A stretch of DNA of 11,500 bases, taken from positions 1 through 11,500 of the forward strand of contig JAJFUY010000336.1 of assembly GCA_021372185.1 (NCBI GenBank), read 5' to 3'. The DNA comes from Chlamydiales bacterium. GTDB taxonomy: Bacteria; Chlamydiota; Chlamydiia; Chlamydiales; FEN-1388. Below, piece after piece: positions 1-6,638 of this stretch; position 1 is the first letter of the stretch, and every line of letters starts with the position of its first letter. The notes beneath the pieces are model-generated. The model was not told the DNA's origin. It saw only the letters and a list, made by a program, of their open reading frames with translations, and made no database searches. Made by a program: the position numbers and the translations under genes.

Positions 1-3
1 TTT

Positions 4-28
4 GTCCTCGGTTGAGAGGACGTCTTTT
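4..28 (+). terminator. Terminator-like hairpin of an upstream gene outside the window
   Basis: GTCCTC (4-9) pairs perfectly with GAGGAC (16-21) around a six-base loop, and GTCTTTT follows. This is the layout of a rho-independent terminator reading rightward, presumably for a gene that ends before the window. The stem is only six base pairs in the visible part and the T run is short, so the call is tentative. Confidence 0.45.
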
Positions 29-150
29 GTAATGCAAACATTTAAAAAAAATTGGTAATGCTAAGAGCGCGCTCCTTTGGTTTTAAAGTTGCAATTAACA
101 CAAATTATCTAATAAAATTACCCGAATTAATTAATTTTATAGAGGTAATA

Positions 151-549
151 ATGAGTGCCTTGAGTCTTAATTCGGTGGCCAATGTTGTTAATCCAGCCAA
201 CTGGACCCACGAATCGCGCAATGTGGCTGCAAAAGTTGTGAAAGTAAGCGTTGTAGCCTATGCGGCCCTTACAGCAGTACAGAGCATCCCGACTGCGATA
301 GCTGCTTCTAGAGAATATGTCTATTACAACTGCGGAAATGGCGCCATTGTTAATGCTCTCTCTAGCTTTGGATCCGTGTTTTATAAAACTTGGGATATAG
401 CAAAAGCACAAGAAGCTTTCTCTCTGATGTACTCCATTGGCTCTACTATACACAAAGCAGCCAATAGCCAGGGTGTAACAGACAATAACCTGATATTACG
501 GGCGTGTTTAGCAGCGTCTGATAGCCTTCCTTATATCTACTATAACTAG
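151..549 (+). CDS. Small unknown protein, 132 aa, with one hydrophobic stretch
   Basis: I do not recognise a family. I start it at ATG 151 because AGAGGT lies at 141-146 with a short spacer. In-frame TTG (52) and ATG (58) further upstream have no such site, and the extra residues would come from very AT-rich DNA. The protein has a moderately hydrophobic, Ala/Val-rich stretch at about residues 26-52 (interrupted by a lysine), then Tyr-rich and small-residue segments, and ends with the Tyr-rich PYIYYN. No signal peptide is convincing. The hydrophobic stretch could be one membrane helix or a buried helix. The gene stands alone: a terminator-like hairpin precedes it, and an inverted repeat separates it from a convergent minus-strand gene. 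Function unknown. Confidence 0.6.
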   Translation: MSALSLNSVANVVNPANWTHESRNVAAKVVKVSVVAYAALTAVQSIPTAIAASREYVYYNCGNGAIVNALSSFGSVFYKTWDIAKAQEAFSLMYSIGSTIHKAANSQGVTDNNLILRACLAASDSLPYIYYN

Positions 550-552
550 ACT

Positions 553-663
553 GGTCAGATTAAGGACTGTTCTGATCTTATTCTTATTCTTGATCTTTGT
601 CTTATTCTGTCTTTGCGGCTCGAACAAGAATAAGAATAAAACCTTAGGTTCACACCATTGACC
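553..663. repeat. Interrupted inverted repeat between convergent genes
   Basis: The core is a perfect 15-bp inverted repeat, TTATTCTTATTCTTG at 578-592 against its complement at 625-639, with a 32-base loop. Outside it, TAAGG (561-565) can pair with CCTTA (642-646), and GGTCA (553-557) with TGACC (659-663), so the structure may extend with bulges. It fills the gap between a plus gene ending at 549 and a minus reading frame ending at 663, where a bidirectional terminator would be expected. The stem is AT-rich and no T run follows on either strand, so termination is only a guess. Confidence 0.5.
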
Positions 664-953
664 TACCACGCGATATCTTCATAAAGACTTGTGGCAATGT
701 GGTTGGCCTGTCCTATAAGAGAAAGTGTGCTGTCACGAATATCTGGATTGGCTATTGTGCGGGCCGTTTCATTTGCCTGCGCAAACTCCTTCTTGTCGAT
801 GAGTGCAAGTATCTTTTGCACAACCGCAGCGTCAATACCTGCATTGTTGACAACATGGGCCTTAAGCGTTTCGTAGCAGCCTTTTTCTTTACGCTCTATT
901 TCTCTTCACTGTTCTACTCCACATTGACGGTGATATCCATTTACTGAAGTCAT
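663..953 (-). pseudogene. Short gene interrupted by an in-frame TGA at codon 16
   Basis: Read on the minus strand, an ATG at 953-951 follows AAGAGG with a short spacer, and a TATAAT box lies further upstream. The frame gives 15 codons ending VEQ, then TGA (908-906), then about 80 more codons in the same frame to TAG (665-663). The downstream part reads like real protein: helical, rich in K/E/A/I, with a segment KKEFAQANETARTIA followed by NPDIRD and LSLIGQANHIA. That pattern resembles short alpha-helical TPR-like repeats. No ATG, GTG or TTG with a good ribosome site lies just after the TGA. It could be a nonsense-mutated pseudogene, a sequencing error or, less likely, stop-codon readthrough. 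Overlapping plus-strand frames here (691-947) are shadows. Confidence 0.5.
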
Positions 954-978
954 GTATCCTCTCTTTTTTTATTAGGTC

Positions 979-1007
979 ATTATATGCCTTTACATCCGTG
1001 TATACAA
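979..1007 (-). promoter_or_regulatory. Probable sigma-70-type promoter of the minus-strand gene 663-953
   Basis: On the minus strand a perfect TATAAT -10 box occupies 984-979. A weak -35 (TTGTAT, 1007-1002) precedes it by 17 bases. The box lies about 26-31 bases upstream of the ATG at 953 and its AAGAGG site, as expected for a short leader. The -35 matches the consensus in only three of six positions, so the -10 carries most of the evidence. Confidence 0.45.
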
Positions 1008-1012
1008 CGGAT
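994..1012. promoter_or_regulatory. Dyad symmetry over the -35 region, possible operator
   Basis: ATCCGT (994-999) and ACGGAT (1007-1012) form a perfect six-base dyad with a seven-base centre. It covers the -35 region of the minus-strand promoter and sits in the leader region of the divergent methyltransferase gene. A repressor or activator site serving both genes is possible. The arms are short enough that chance cannot be excluded. Confidence 0.25.
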
Positions 1013-1063
1013 CTTTTCTGAAACTGGTTTTTTTATCCTTTGATGAAAAAAGGAGAAAACCAG

Positions 1064-1834
1064 ATGACAGGATATATTTTAGGAGCAGGTACAACTGCAG
1101 AACTTCGTCTTGAACTACTTAATGAGCTCTCATCGGCCCCATTTGTAAAGGCTATGAAGCGGCTACCCAATCAGAACATGCGCATTATTGTTCTTGGCTG
1201 CGGCAGTGCTCACCTTGAAGAGCGCCTTGCGACACTTTTTTCCCACTCACATTTTATTGGAATAGACATTTCAAAAGCGCGTTTAGCTGAAGCCAAAGCG
1301 CGAGTCAGCAAGCTTATTACCACCAACACGTATGAGTTTATAGAAGCGAATCTTTCTACAATGCCGCTTGAAGCGATTGCTCCCTGCGACATTCTGATAT
1401 CGCGGTTTGTGTTGTCTCATCTACAAGATGCCGAAACAGTGCTGAGTCGCTTTATCTCTAGACTGCGTCCAGGCGGCTATGTCTGCACTGAAGAGGGAGC
1501 ATCAATGGGCACAGAATTTTACTGCAACACACATAATCTGGGCTATGAAACCTTTGTATCACGTATAGACCTACAGCAAAGCGTACAAAAAAGCCGCTTT
1601 GACATAGGTCTTCACCTCTTGTCAAACCCACCTGGCCAAGTACTACATAGCCATATTACCCAGCCTATTTTACGTACTGCAAGAGAGAAATCTATTTTGC
1701 GCCTTGGTGTTGAAGAAGGAAGACAGCTTCTCAAAAACCCAGAAGAGCTCATTGCAGACCTTAAAAAGTTTGAAGAAGATGAAAAAGCCTTCGGACTTTA
1801 CATGCGTTTTGTGGCTATGATTGTCCAAATCTGA
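1064..1834 (+). CDS. Class I SAM-dependent methyltransferase, substrate unknown
   Basis: A 256-residue protein with the usual Rossmann-type methyltransferase signatures. Motif I, VLGCGSA, is at residues 43-49. The acidic end of strand 2, GIDIS, has Asp68. EANLS is at 94-98, CDILISRFVLSHL follows strand 4 at 108-120, and LRPGGY is at 134-139. These bind S-adenosylmethionine in families such as Methyltransf_11/25. The region after 140 would form the substrate cap and gives no clue to the substrate (small molecule, quinone, lipid or protein). I start at ATG 1064, eight bases after AAGGAG (1050-1055), rather than at TTG 1040 or ATG 1043. The gene is monocistronic by appearance: divergent from 663-953, with a hairpin overlapping its stop codon. 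It is the only gene here that ends in TGA. Confidence 0.85.
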   Translation: MTGYILGAGTTAELRLELLNELSSAPFVKAMKRLPNQNMRIIVLGCGSAHLEERLATLFSHSHFIGIDISKARLAEAKARVSKLITTNTYEFIEANLSTMPLEAIAPCDILISRFVLSHLQDAETVLSRFISRLRPGGYVCTEEGASMGTEFYCNTHNLGYETFVSRIDLQQSVQKSRFDIGLHLLSNPPGQVLHSHITQPILRTAREKSILRLGVEEGRQLLKNPEELIADLKKFEEDEKAFGLYMRFVAMIVQI

Positions 1835-1860
1835 GGGAATTACCACCCTCAGCCCATTTT
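1831..1860 (+). terminator. Terminator-like hairpin overlapping the methyltransferase stop
   Basis: CTGAGGG (1831-1837) pairs perfectly with CCCTCAG (1846-1852) around an eight-base loop, followed by CCCATTTTA. The stem includes the TGA stop codon. The T run is short and interrupted, so it may be a weak or factor-assisted terminator. Confidence 0.5.
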
Positions 1861-1922
1861 ACTCTATTAAAATAATAGTTATATATGATACTTTGAAATT
1901 AATGTAACAAAGAGGAATAAAC

Positions 1923-2567
1923 ATGGGTATTTCTAAAGATAATTACACAAGATTGTTTCAAAATATAGATCATGTTTCGTCTGAAAAAACGGGTAAAAAG
2001 CAAGAAGCCGGAGTAAAAGCCTATGATCCTGAGAAAATGAGTGCAGCTCGCAAGTTTTTTGCCAAGAAAATGGGGATAGAATACAAAACTTACGAAGGAA
2101 AAATTGTTTATTTAGACAAAACTAGCTTAAGCAAGTTCCTTGCCCGCAACAAGGCAATTTCTAGCGAAAAAGATTTTAATCCCGAAACTTGTATCCAGCA
2201 ATTAAAAAATCTTCACACACCTATTGCTCATAAAGCAGGCGCTGCTTTTATGGATGGTAAGTTTAAAATCTCTGAGACTGATCTTAAGGCCGTTTGTAAA
2301 GGACTTGGTATGAGTGAAAAAAACACTGATACCTGTACAAGGATCTTGGCTGGCTGGGGAGAAATCACGAGAGCCGAAGGCCCGACAATGTTTAAAAATG
2401 GTTCCATGTATGCTCCAGAAGGTCTAAAAGATTTTGTCATAGAAAAAGGCCAGAACATTGCGAATGAGCTTGCTAAATTTTTAGAAGATAACTGCAAGCC
2501 AGATACTGCCATGAAATCGACACTAGAAACCCTACTCATAAATTTACGCTCGTTAGCAAAATCTTAA
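1923..2567 (+). CDS. Unknown soluble protein, 214 aa
   Basis: I recognise no family. ATG 1923 follows AGAGGA (1911-1916) with a six-base spacer, so the start is well supported. The leader from 1853 to 1910 is very AT-rich and includes TATGAT (1884-1889), a possible -10. The protein is hydrophilic and charged. It is lysine-rich through the first 80 residues, has no signal peptide or membrane segment, and is mostly predicted helical. Cysteines are few (near 89, 124 and 137, plus one near the end). The closing segment, from about residue 176, is amphipathic and Leu-rich. A secreted effector or a lineage-specific cytosolic protein is possible, but nothing in the sequence decides this. Its TAA overlaps the stop of the convergent AAA+ gene by four bases. 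Confidence 0.7.
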   Translation: MGISKDNYTRLFQNIDHVSSEKTGKKQEAGVKAYDPEKMSAARKFFAKKMGIEYKTYEGKIVYLDKTSLSKFLARNKAISSEKDFNPETCIQQLKNLHTPIAHKAGAAFMDGKFKISETDLKAVCKGLGMSEKNTDTCTRILAGWGEITRAEGPTMFKNGSMYAPEGLKDFVIEKGQNIANELAKFLEDNCKPDTAMKSTLETLLINLRSLAKS

Positions 2568-4270
2568 GAATACTTGGCGACCTCTTCGCGGATTACTTCG
2601 TCTGCTATTTCTTTGTTTATGATGAGGTGAACGTTTTGCTCACTGGCTTTTTGTTTTATGGCGGCGGTGTACTTTGTGATCATTCTATCTAAGAGTATAA
2701 GGCGGTTAAGATCTCCTGGGAGATGATTTGCCGCCAAATCTGCAATTTTGACAATAGTTTTGTATTTTTGATTTTTGGCGTAGGCTAGTTGCTGACGGAG
2801 CTCTACAAGGTGTAAAAACTCTGTTTTTTGTGCACTATGTCTTCTTTCAAGATCGTCTAGGGTATTTTTTGTCTCAACTAGCGTTTGGCGATCAGCTTCT
2901 GTTCCATGTAAGACACTCAGGCGTAAGCCATCCACTTTGGCTCTCAATTGATCTCTAGTAGCCGTTGTATCTACAGATTGGCTTGCTGAGACTTTTTGTA
3001 TGCAGCGCCGTAACATCTCTTTGGCAGTATGTGGCTGTGGCGGTGCTGGTAGATCGCCAGCTTTTGCCTTAAACTGATTTTGGAACTCTTGTACAAGATA
3101 GCCTAAGGCATCATCTTCTACCAATACTTCAGGAGCTTCTTGTAAGAGCGTATGATAGAGTATTGTCTTTGTATCAAGTGTCGAATATTCAAGAGATTGC
3201 CGTGTCAGACGCTTTACAAGCGTGGGGTGCATCTCAGTGAGGGTTTTAAACTCATCATCTGTTGCTAAAAGAACGATATGCTCAAACTTTTCAATTTCGG
3301 TTAAAAGTATGCCAACAAAGCCTGCATTTTTGGGGTTAATGCAAGTCTTTCCAAATTCATCAAACACAGCCACAATTTTTTTGCCGTGGCGGCCAATTTG
3401 GTCGGTGATCTTAAGGACTGTCGAGGTGCCCTCATGGCCACCTTTGCCGCCTACAAGGCTTGCAGTATTCCAGCTAAAGACCTTGGTAACCTCAGGCAGG
3501 CTTTTTGTTACCTCTTCATTTTGTTCTAGAAGTGCATAGGTAAGATCTTTTACAGCTTGAGTCTTACCAGCACGAGAAGCGCCCGTAATAATCACACGCT
3601 TATGAGATTTTAGATTTTCAGCAAGCTTAGCTATATCTGATATACAGGTTAATCCCCGCTCTAGCTTTTTGGCTTCGGCTTTTTTTGTCCAAGGATCAGC
3701 TTCTATAATATCAGATGGCAGCGGCTTTACTGCAGGATAAAAAAGGCTTGTCACAGCAATGAGCGCAAACAACCCGCCTATTATTGGACCGGCTAGTGAT
3801 TTACCCATGAGTGGCAGGAGTGTTGCCGTAAAAAGCGTAGCTGCGCTAATAATGTTGCCGGCAATTTGCGATTTAAATTTGTTCTCAAAGTCATTTCTAG
3901 CGGGTTTAAAAAAGCTATGAATACCAAATGAGCCTATGACGTTATCAAGACCGTTGGTTAAAAAATCAATGAGCTGATTGACAATGCTATAAAGCGAGCG
4001 ATTACTTGAGTGCTCTGTCATTTTAAGATAGTATTTAGCTTCATCCAGTTTGGCTAAAGCCTGATCAACTAGTTGCTCATGATTCGTAGCCACGAGCCGC
4101 TCTGTAGGAATCAGTGAGGCGATCTGCTTCATATATTCTGCATGATCACCTTGAGGTAATTGCTGTACTTTTTCAATATAGGAGTCAATTTCTTGTTCAA
4201 GATTTACAGCATCTTTATTAAATGCTAGTAACGGCAAGTTTTGACGAGCTAATAGTGAAACAACAGACAT
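2564..4270 (-). CDS. Membrane-anchored ClpB-like AAA+ ATPase (D1 plus middle domain, no D2)
   Basis: A 568-residue AAA+ protein. Residues 1-130 are helical and unlike the ClpB N-domain. Two hydrophobic segments at about 137-155 and 161-180 form a likely membrane hairpin. The ATPase core has Walker A GASRAGKT (230-237), Walker B VAVFDEFG (300-307, catalytic D304/E305), a sensor-1-like ATD (336-338) and Arg-finger candidates R354 and R357 in HPTLVKRLTR. From 265 to 430 the order of elements follows ClpA/ClpB domain D1. From about 436 the helical tail follows the ClpB middle domain: a coiled-coil stretch, then PGDLNRL (518-524) like the GDL motif before the second M-domain helix, then NKEIADEV (552-559) like the TDAEIAEV that precedes D2. 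The protein stops there, so D2 is absent. Where ClpB D1 has the pore-loop KYRG, this protein has GGHE. GAGG precedes ATG 4270 by five bases. Family placement is by eye; the role (protein remodelling at a membrane) is inferred. Confidence 0.8.
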   Translation of the reverse strand: MSVVSLLARQNLPLLAFNKDAVNLEQEIDSYIEKVQQLPQGDHAEYMKQIASLIPTERLVATNHEQLVDQALAKLDEAKYYLKMTEHSSNRSLYSIVNQLIDFLTNGLDNVIGSFGIHSFFKPARNDFENKFKSQIAGNIISAATLFTATLLPLMGKSLAGPIIGGLFALIAVTSLFYPAVKPLPSDIIEADPWTKKAEAKKLERGLTCISDIAKLAENLKSHKRVIITGASRAGKTQAVKDLTYALLEQNEEVTKSLPEVTKVFSWNTASLVGGKGGHEGTSTVLKITDQIGRHGKKIVAVFDEFGKTCINPKNAGFVGILLTEIEKFEHIVLLATDDEFKTLTEMHPTLVKRLTRQSLEYSTLDTKTILYHTLLQEAPEVLVEDDALGYLVQEFQNQFKAKAGDLPAPPQPHTAKEMLRRCIQKVSASQSVDTTATRDQLRAKVDGLRLSVLHGTEADRQTLVETKNTLDDLERRHSAQKTEFLHLVELRQQLAYAKNQKYKTIVKIADLAANHLPGDLNRLILLDRMITKYTAAIKQKASEQNVHLIINKEIADEVIREEVAKYS

Positions 4271-4327
4271 ATCAACCTCATTATTAATGAAGTAACTATA
4301 ATAACACTAATTCACAAAACCAACCAT

Positions 4328-5737
4328 TTAAATCTTTTTTATACGAGCTCCTGTCGGACTATCTTCTACTGTATAGCCTTTTTGCTGCATCTGGGCTCGT
4401 ATTTCATCTGATTTCTGCCACTGTTTATCTTTACGGGCCTGCATTCTCGCTTCGGCTAGTTGTTGAATTTCTTGAGGAATTTCTTCTTCTTGGAAGTGGC
4501 AGATGCCAAGGACGCTATCAAATTTTTGTATTGTGTCATTAATTTTTTTAATATCACTCGTGCTGAGCGCATTGTTATCAATTGCCCCATTTACTTCACG
4601 GATGAGCTCAAATAAAAAACTCAAGGCCTCAGAAATATTGAGATCCTGGCTTAATGCTTGCTGAAAGCCGTTTATGGCGTGCTCTAAAACAGCATCGCAC
4701 CTATCCCAGCCAGAACCTGGCTTGCATGATGCTAAGCGCACCATAAAGTCATGGATTCTACCTAAAGTCGCTTTGGCTGCATCTAGGCCCTGAAAGGTAA
4801 AGTTAAGCTGTGTGCGGTAGTGTGTATGTAGTAGCATAAAGCGCAATGTTTTGCCATCATAGCCCTTTTGAAAGATATCTCGGAGCGTATAAAAGTTGCC
4901 AAGGCTCTTTGACATCTTTTTGCCATCGACAAGTAGATGCTCAGAGTGTACCCAAAGACGAGAAAAGTGTTTTCCTGAGCAGCATTCTGATTGAGCAATT
5001 TCATTTTCATGGTGCGGAAAGATAAGATCTACACCCCCCGCATGAATATCAATTGTCTCTCCCAATATGTCTTGCGCCATTACAGAGCATTCGAGGTGCC
5101 AGCCGGGACGGCCTTTTCCAAATGGGCTTTCCCAATAAATGCCGCCATCACGGGTTTCATCATAGGCCTTCCACAGCACAAAATCAGACGCGCTTTCTTT
5201 AGCATATTCATCGTTGTTAACACGCTCAGATGCCCCTTGCTGCAGGTCTTCTAGTTTTAAGTGAGACAGCTTGCCATAGTCTTTAAAGCGCGATATAGCA
5301 AAATAGACACTAGAATCTGCCCCAACATAGGCCACATTTTTAGCAATAAGCGTCTGGCACATCTTGATCATCTGAGGAATAAAGTCTGTCGCTGCCGGAT
5401 AGTGCTCTACACGCTCAATATTCAGCGCTGCCAAATCTTCAAAAAAAGCCTGCTTGTACACCTTTGTGAAGGCATCAAGCGTGGTATTTTTGGCAATAGC
5501 ACCACGGATCGTTTTGTCATCTACATCAGTCAGGTTCATCACCTGCTCAACCTTATGCCCAAAAAACTTGAGGCTTCTTCGCAAAACATCTTCAAAAACA
5601 AAGGTTCTAAAGTTGCCTATATGCGCATAGTCATAGACAGTAGGTCCACAGGTATAAAACCGTATTTTTTGGCCATCAAGGGCTTTAACATCTTCCAAAG
5701 TTCTCGATTCAGTATTAAAAAGCTGCAGTGTAGTCAT
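4328..5737 (-). CDS. cysS: Cysteinyl-tRNA synthetase
   Basis: Charges tRNA-Cys with cysteine in the cytosol. The 469-residue length is normal for bacterial CysRS. The class I signature is HIGN (39-42), just after the CGPTVYD segment typical of this enzyme, and KMSKS is at 274-278. Zinc ligands match the E. coli set: Cys30, Cys217 in WHLECSVM, His242 and Glu246 in PHHENEIAQS. The C-terminal anticodon-binding part ends with YTVEDSPTGARIKKI, as in full-length enzymes, so the gene is intact. ATG 5737 lacks a strong Shine-Dalgarno site. The AAA+ gene starts 57 bases downstream on the same strand, so read-through is possible. Upstream lies the large palindrome, about 105 bases before the start codon. 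Confidence 0.97.
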   Translation of the reverse strand: MTTLQLFNTESRTLEDVKALDGQKIRFYTCGPTVYDYAHIGNFRTFVFEDVLRRSLKFFGHKVEQVMNLTDVDDKTIRGAIAKNTTLDAFTKVYKQAFFEDLAALNIERVEHYPAATDFIPQMIKMCQTLIAKNVAYVGADSSVYFAISRFKDYGKLSHLKLEDLQQGASERVNNDEYAKESASDFVLWKAYDETRDGGIYWESPFGKGRPGWHLECSVMAQDILGETIDIHAGGVDLIFPHHENEIAQSECCSGKHFSRLWVHSEHLLVDGKKMSKSLGNFYTLRDIFQKGYDGKTLRFMLLHTHYRTQLNFTFQGLDAAKATLGRIHDFMVRLASCKPGSGWDRCDAVLEHAINGFQQALSQDLNISEALSFLFELIREVNGAIDNNALSTSDIKKINDTIQKFDSVLGICHFQEEEIPQEIQQLAEARMQARKDKQWQKSDEIRAQMQQKGYTVEDSPTGARIKKI

Positions 5738-5842
5738 AATTTCGTCTAAGGTTAGTGATTGGCATTATTGTCTGAAATCTGGGCATACTTGTACAGCATT
5801 AAGGTTTGTGTTTTAGTTCCGGACAGGTCTAGAAAAACGCAT

Positions 5843-6060
5843 TTTGTTTTAGAGTCCTTTAGGACGACTGAGCGAAGCCCACCTTGACCGTAGGGAACGG
5901 TGGGAATAACCTATGATAGAAAATAGAGCCCGGCTGAGGGCGATTCAATCGCGTGATTCAATCGCCCTCAGCCGGGCTCCAAGGTTTTTTCTGCTGTTCC
6001 CACCGTTCCCTTCGGTCACGGTGGGCTTCGCTCAGTCGTCCTAAAGGACTCTAAAACAAA
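5843..6060. repeat. 218-bp nested palindrome, possible palindromic mobile element
   Basis: The outer arms, 5843-5906 and 5997-6060, are inverted copies of 64 bp with only two mismatches (5884/6019 and 5891/6012). Inside lies a second hairpin, 5926-5951 against 5954-5979: 20 perfect pairs, one mismatch, then a few more. The apex holds an 11-base direct repeat, GATTCAATCGC, at 5942-5952 and 5955-5965. Each outer arm contains smaller dyads of its own: GTCCTTTAGGAC, and CCCACC paired with GGTGGG, so a branched fold is possible. The element is GC-rich inside an AT-rich region and holds no reading frame of note. The ends read TTTGTTTTAGAG and CTCTAAAACAAA. I see no clear target-site duplication. 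It lies between divergent genes, where two terminators would have no job. Confidence 0.85.
5926..5990 (+). terminator. Inner GC-rich hairpin followed by a T run
   Basis: The inner stem of the palindrome (5926-5945 with 5960-5979, 20 perfect pairs) is followed by CAAGG and six T (5985-5990). On the other strand the stem is followed by TATTTTC. By form it is a bidirectional intrinsic terminator, yet no gene points into it from either side, since cysS and the gene at 6203 both read away. It may block antisense transcription or simply belong to an inserted element. Confidence 0.4.
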
Positions 6061-6202
6061 CTCCAATTTTCGTTTCAGTTTTCACAGAAGCTTGAACCAA
6101 GAACATAAAAAATTAAGAAACAAGATTGATTAATGTAATGTTATTTTTATTTACTTTATTAGACTAAATTTGAGATGATGATTTTTCATTTTAAGGAAAC
6201 AT

Positions 6203-6580
6203 ATGCTCTTACATGACACTCTGCACGGCTTATCTGACACTCATATACAAGAGCTTTTGCATATCGATCTTGTGCAGCAAATATTAGCGCGCAATAATAG
6301 CTCGGCAAAGTCTCTTACTATTGCTCTTAACGCTCTTTCAGGTACATCTAGAAACAAAGTACAGCTTCAGCCCAAATCAGATGATCACCTAAAAGGTATT
6401 CTAGAGTCTATTGAAATACTAGCTAGTACCATAGACACCTCAAAAGCCACTCATAATATTATTACAGCAGCAAAACGCATCACAGCCTCTTCCTCAGTAG
6501 ATGAGCTTGTTGACTTTGCTAAGCTCTACTACCAATCTTGTCTCACTCTTTGTCTTGCCGGATTAATCCAGAAGGCGTAG
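6203..6580 (+). CDS. Unknown small helical protein, 125 aa
   Basis: No family recognised. ATG 6203 follows AAGGA (6193-6197) with a five-base spacer. The leader from 6110 to 6180 is very AT-rich and could hold a promoter, although no pair of boxes stands out. The protein looks wholly alpha-helical: an amphipathic start (HIQELLHIDLVQQILA, 14-29), a Ser/Asn-rich linker around 32-60, then two more helices. The last of these (about 98-123) contains two cysteines and a Leu-rich end, CLTLCLAGLIQ. There is no signal peptide. The next gene begins 58 bases downstream on the same strand with no terminator between, so the two may share a transcript. The clear ribosome site and clean frame favour a real gene. 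Confidence 0.6.
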   Translation: MLLHDTLHGLSDTHIQELLHIDLVQQILARNNSSAKSLTIALNALSGTSRNKVQLQPKSDDHLKGILESIEILASTIDTSKATHNIITAAKRITASSSVDELVDFAKLYYQSCLTLCLAGLIQKA

Positions 6581-6638
6581 TATTTTCCAATGAAAGTACT
6601 TAGTAACTATATCTAGAACCCTTTTAAGGAGATTTTTA

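Noticed and set aside
52..150. Upstream extension of the first gene to TTG 52 or ATG 58
   Set aside because: No ribosome site precedes these starts, the DNA is AT-rich leader-like, and ATG 151 has AGAGGT in the right place.
906..908. TGA read as tryptophan (recoded genome)
   Set aside because: Conserved genes such as cysS, fabF, nadD and rsfS run full length with TGG tryptophans and no internal TGA, and the methyltransferase ends in TGA. The standard code holds.
691..947. Two plus-strand frames of 61 and 82 codons
   Set aside because: They lie opposite the minus-strand frame 663-953, which has a promoter-like box, a ribosome site and protein-like composition; the plus frames have none of these.
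4991..5749. Plus-strand frames opposite cysS
   Set aside because: They are antisense shadows of a gene with all catalytic motifs and no independent start signals were seen.
5843..6060. CRISPR array or tRNA-like element
   Set aside because: There are only two inverted arms, no regular spacers, and no acceptor stem or anticodon arrangement; a palindrome explains it fully.
6560..6569. Palindrome GGATTAATCC
   Set aside because: It is a ten-base site inside a coding region with no other signal nearby; chance is the simplest reading.
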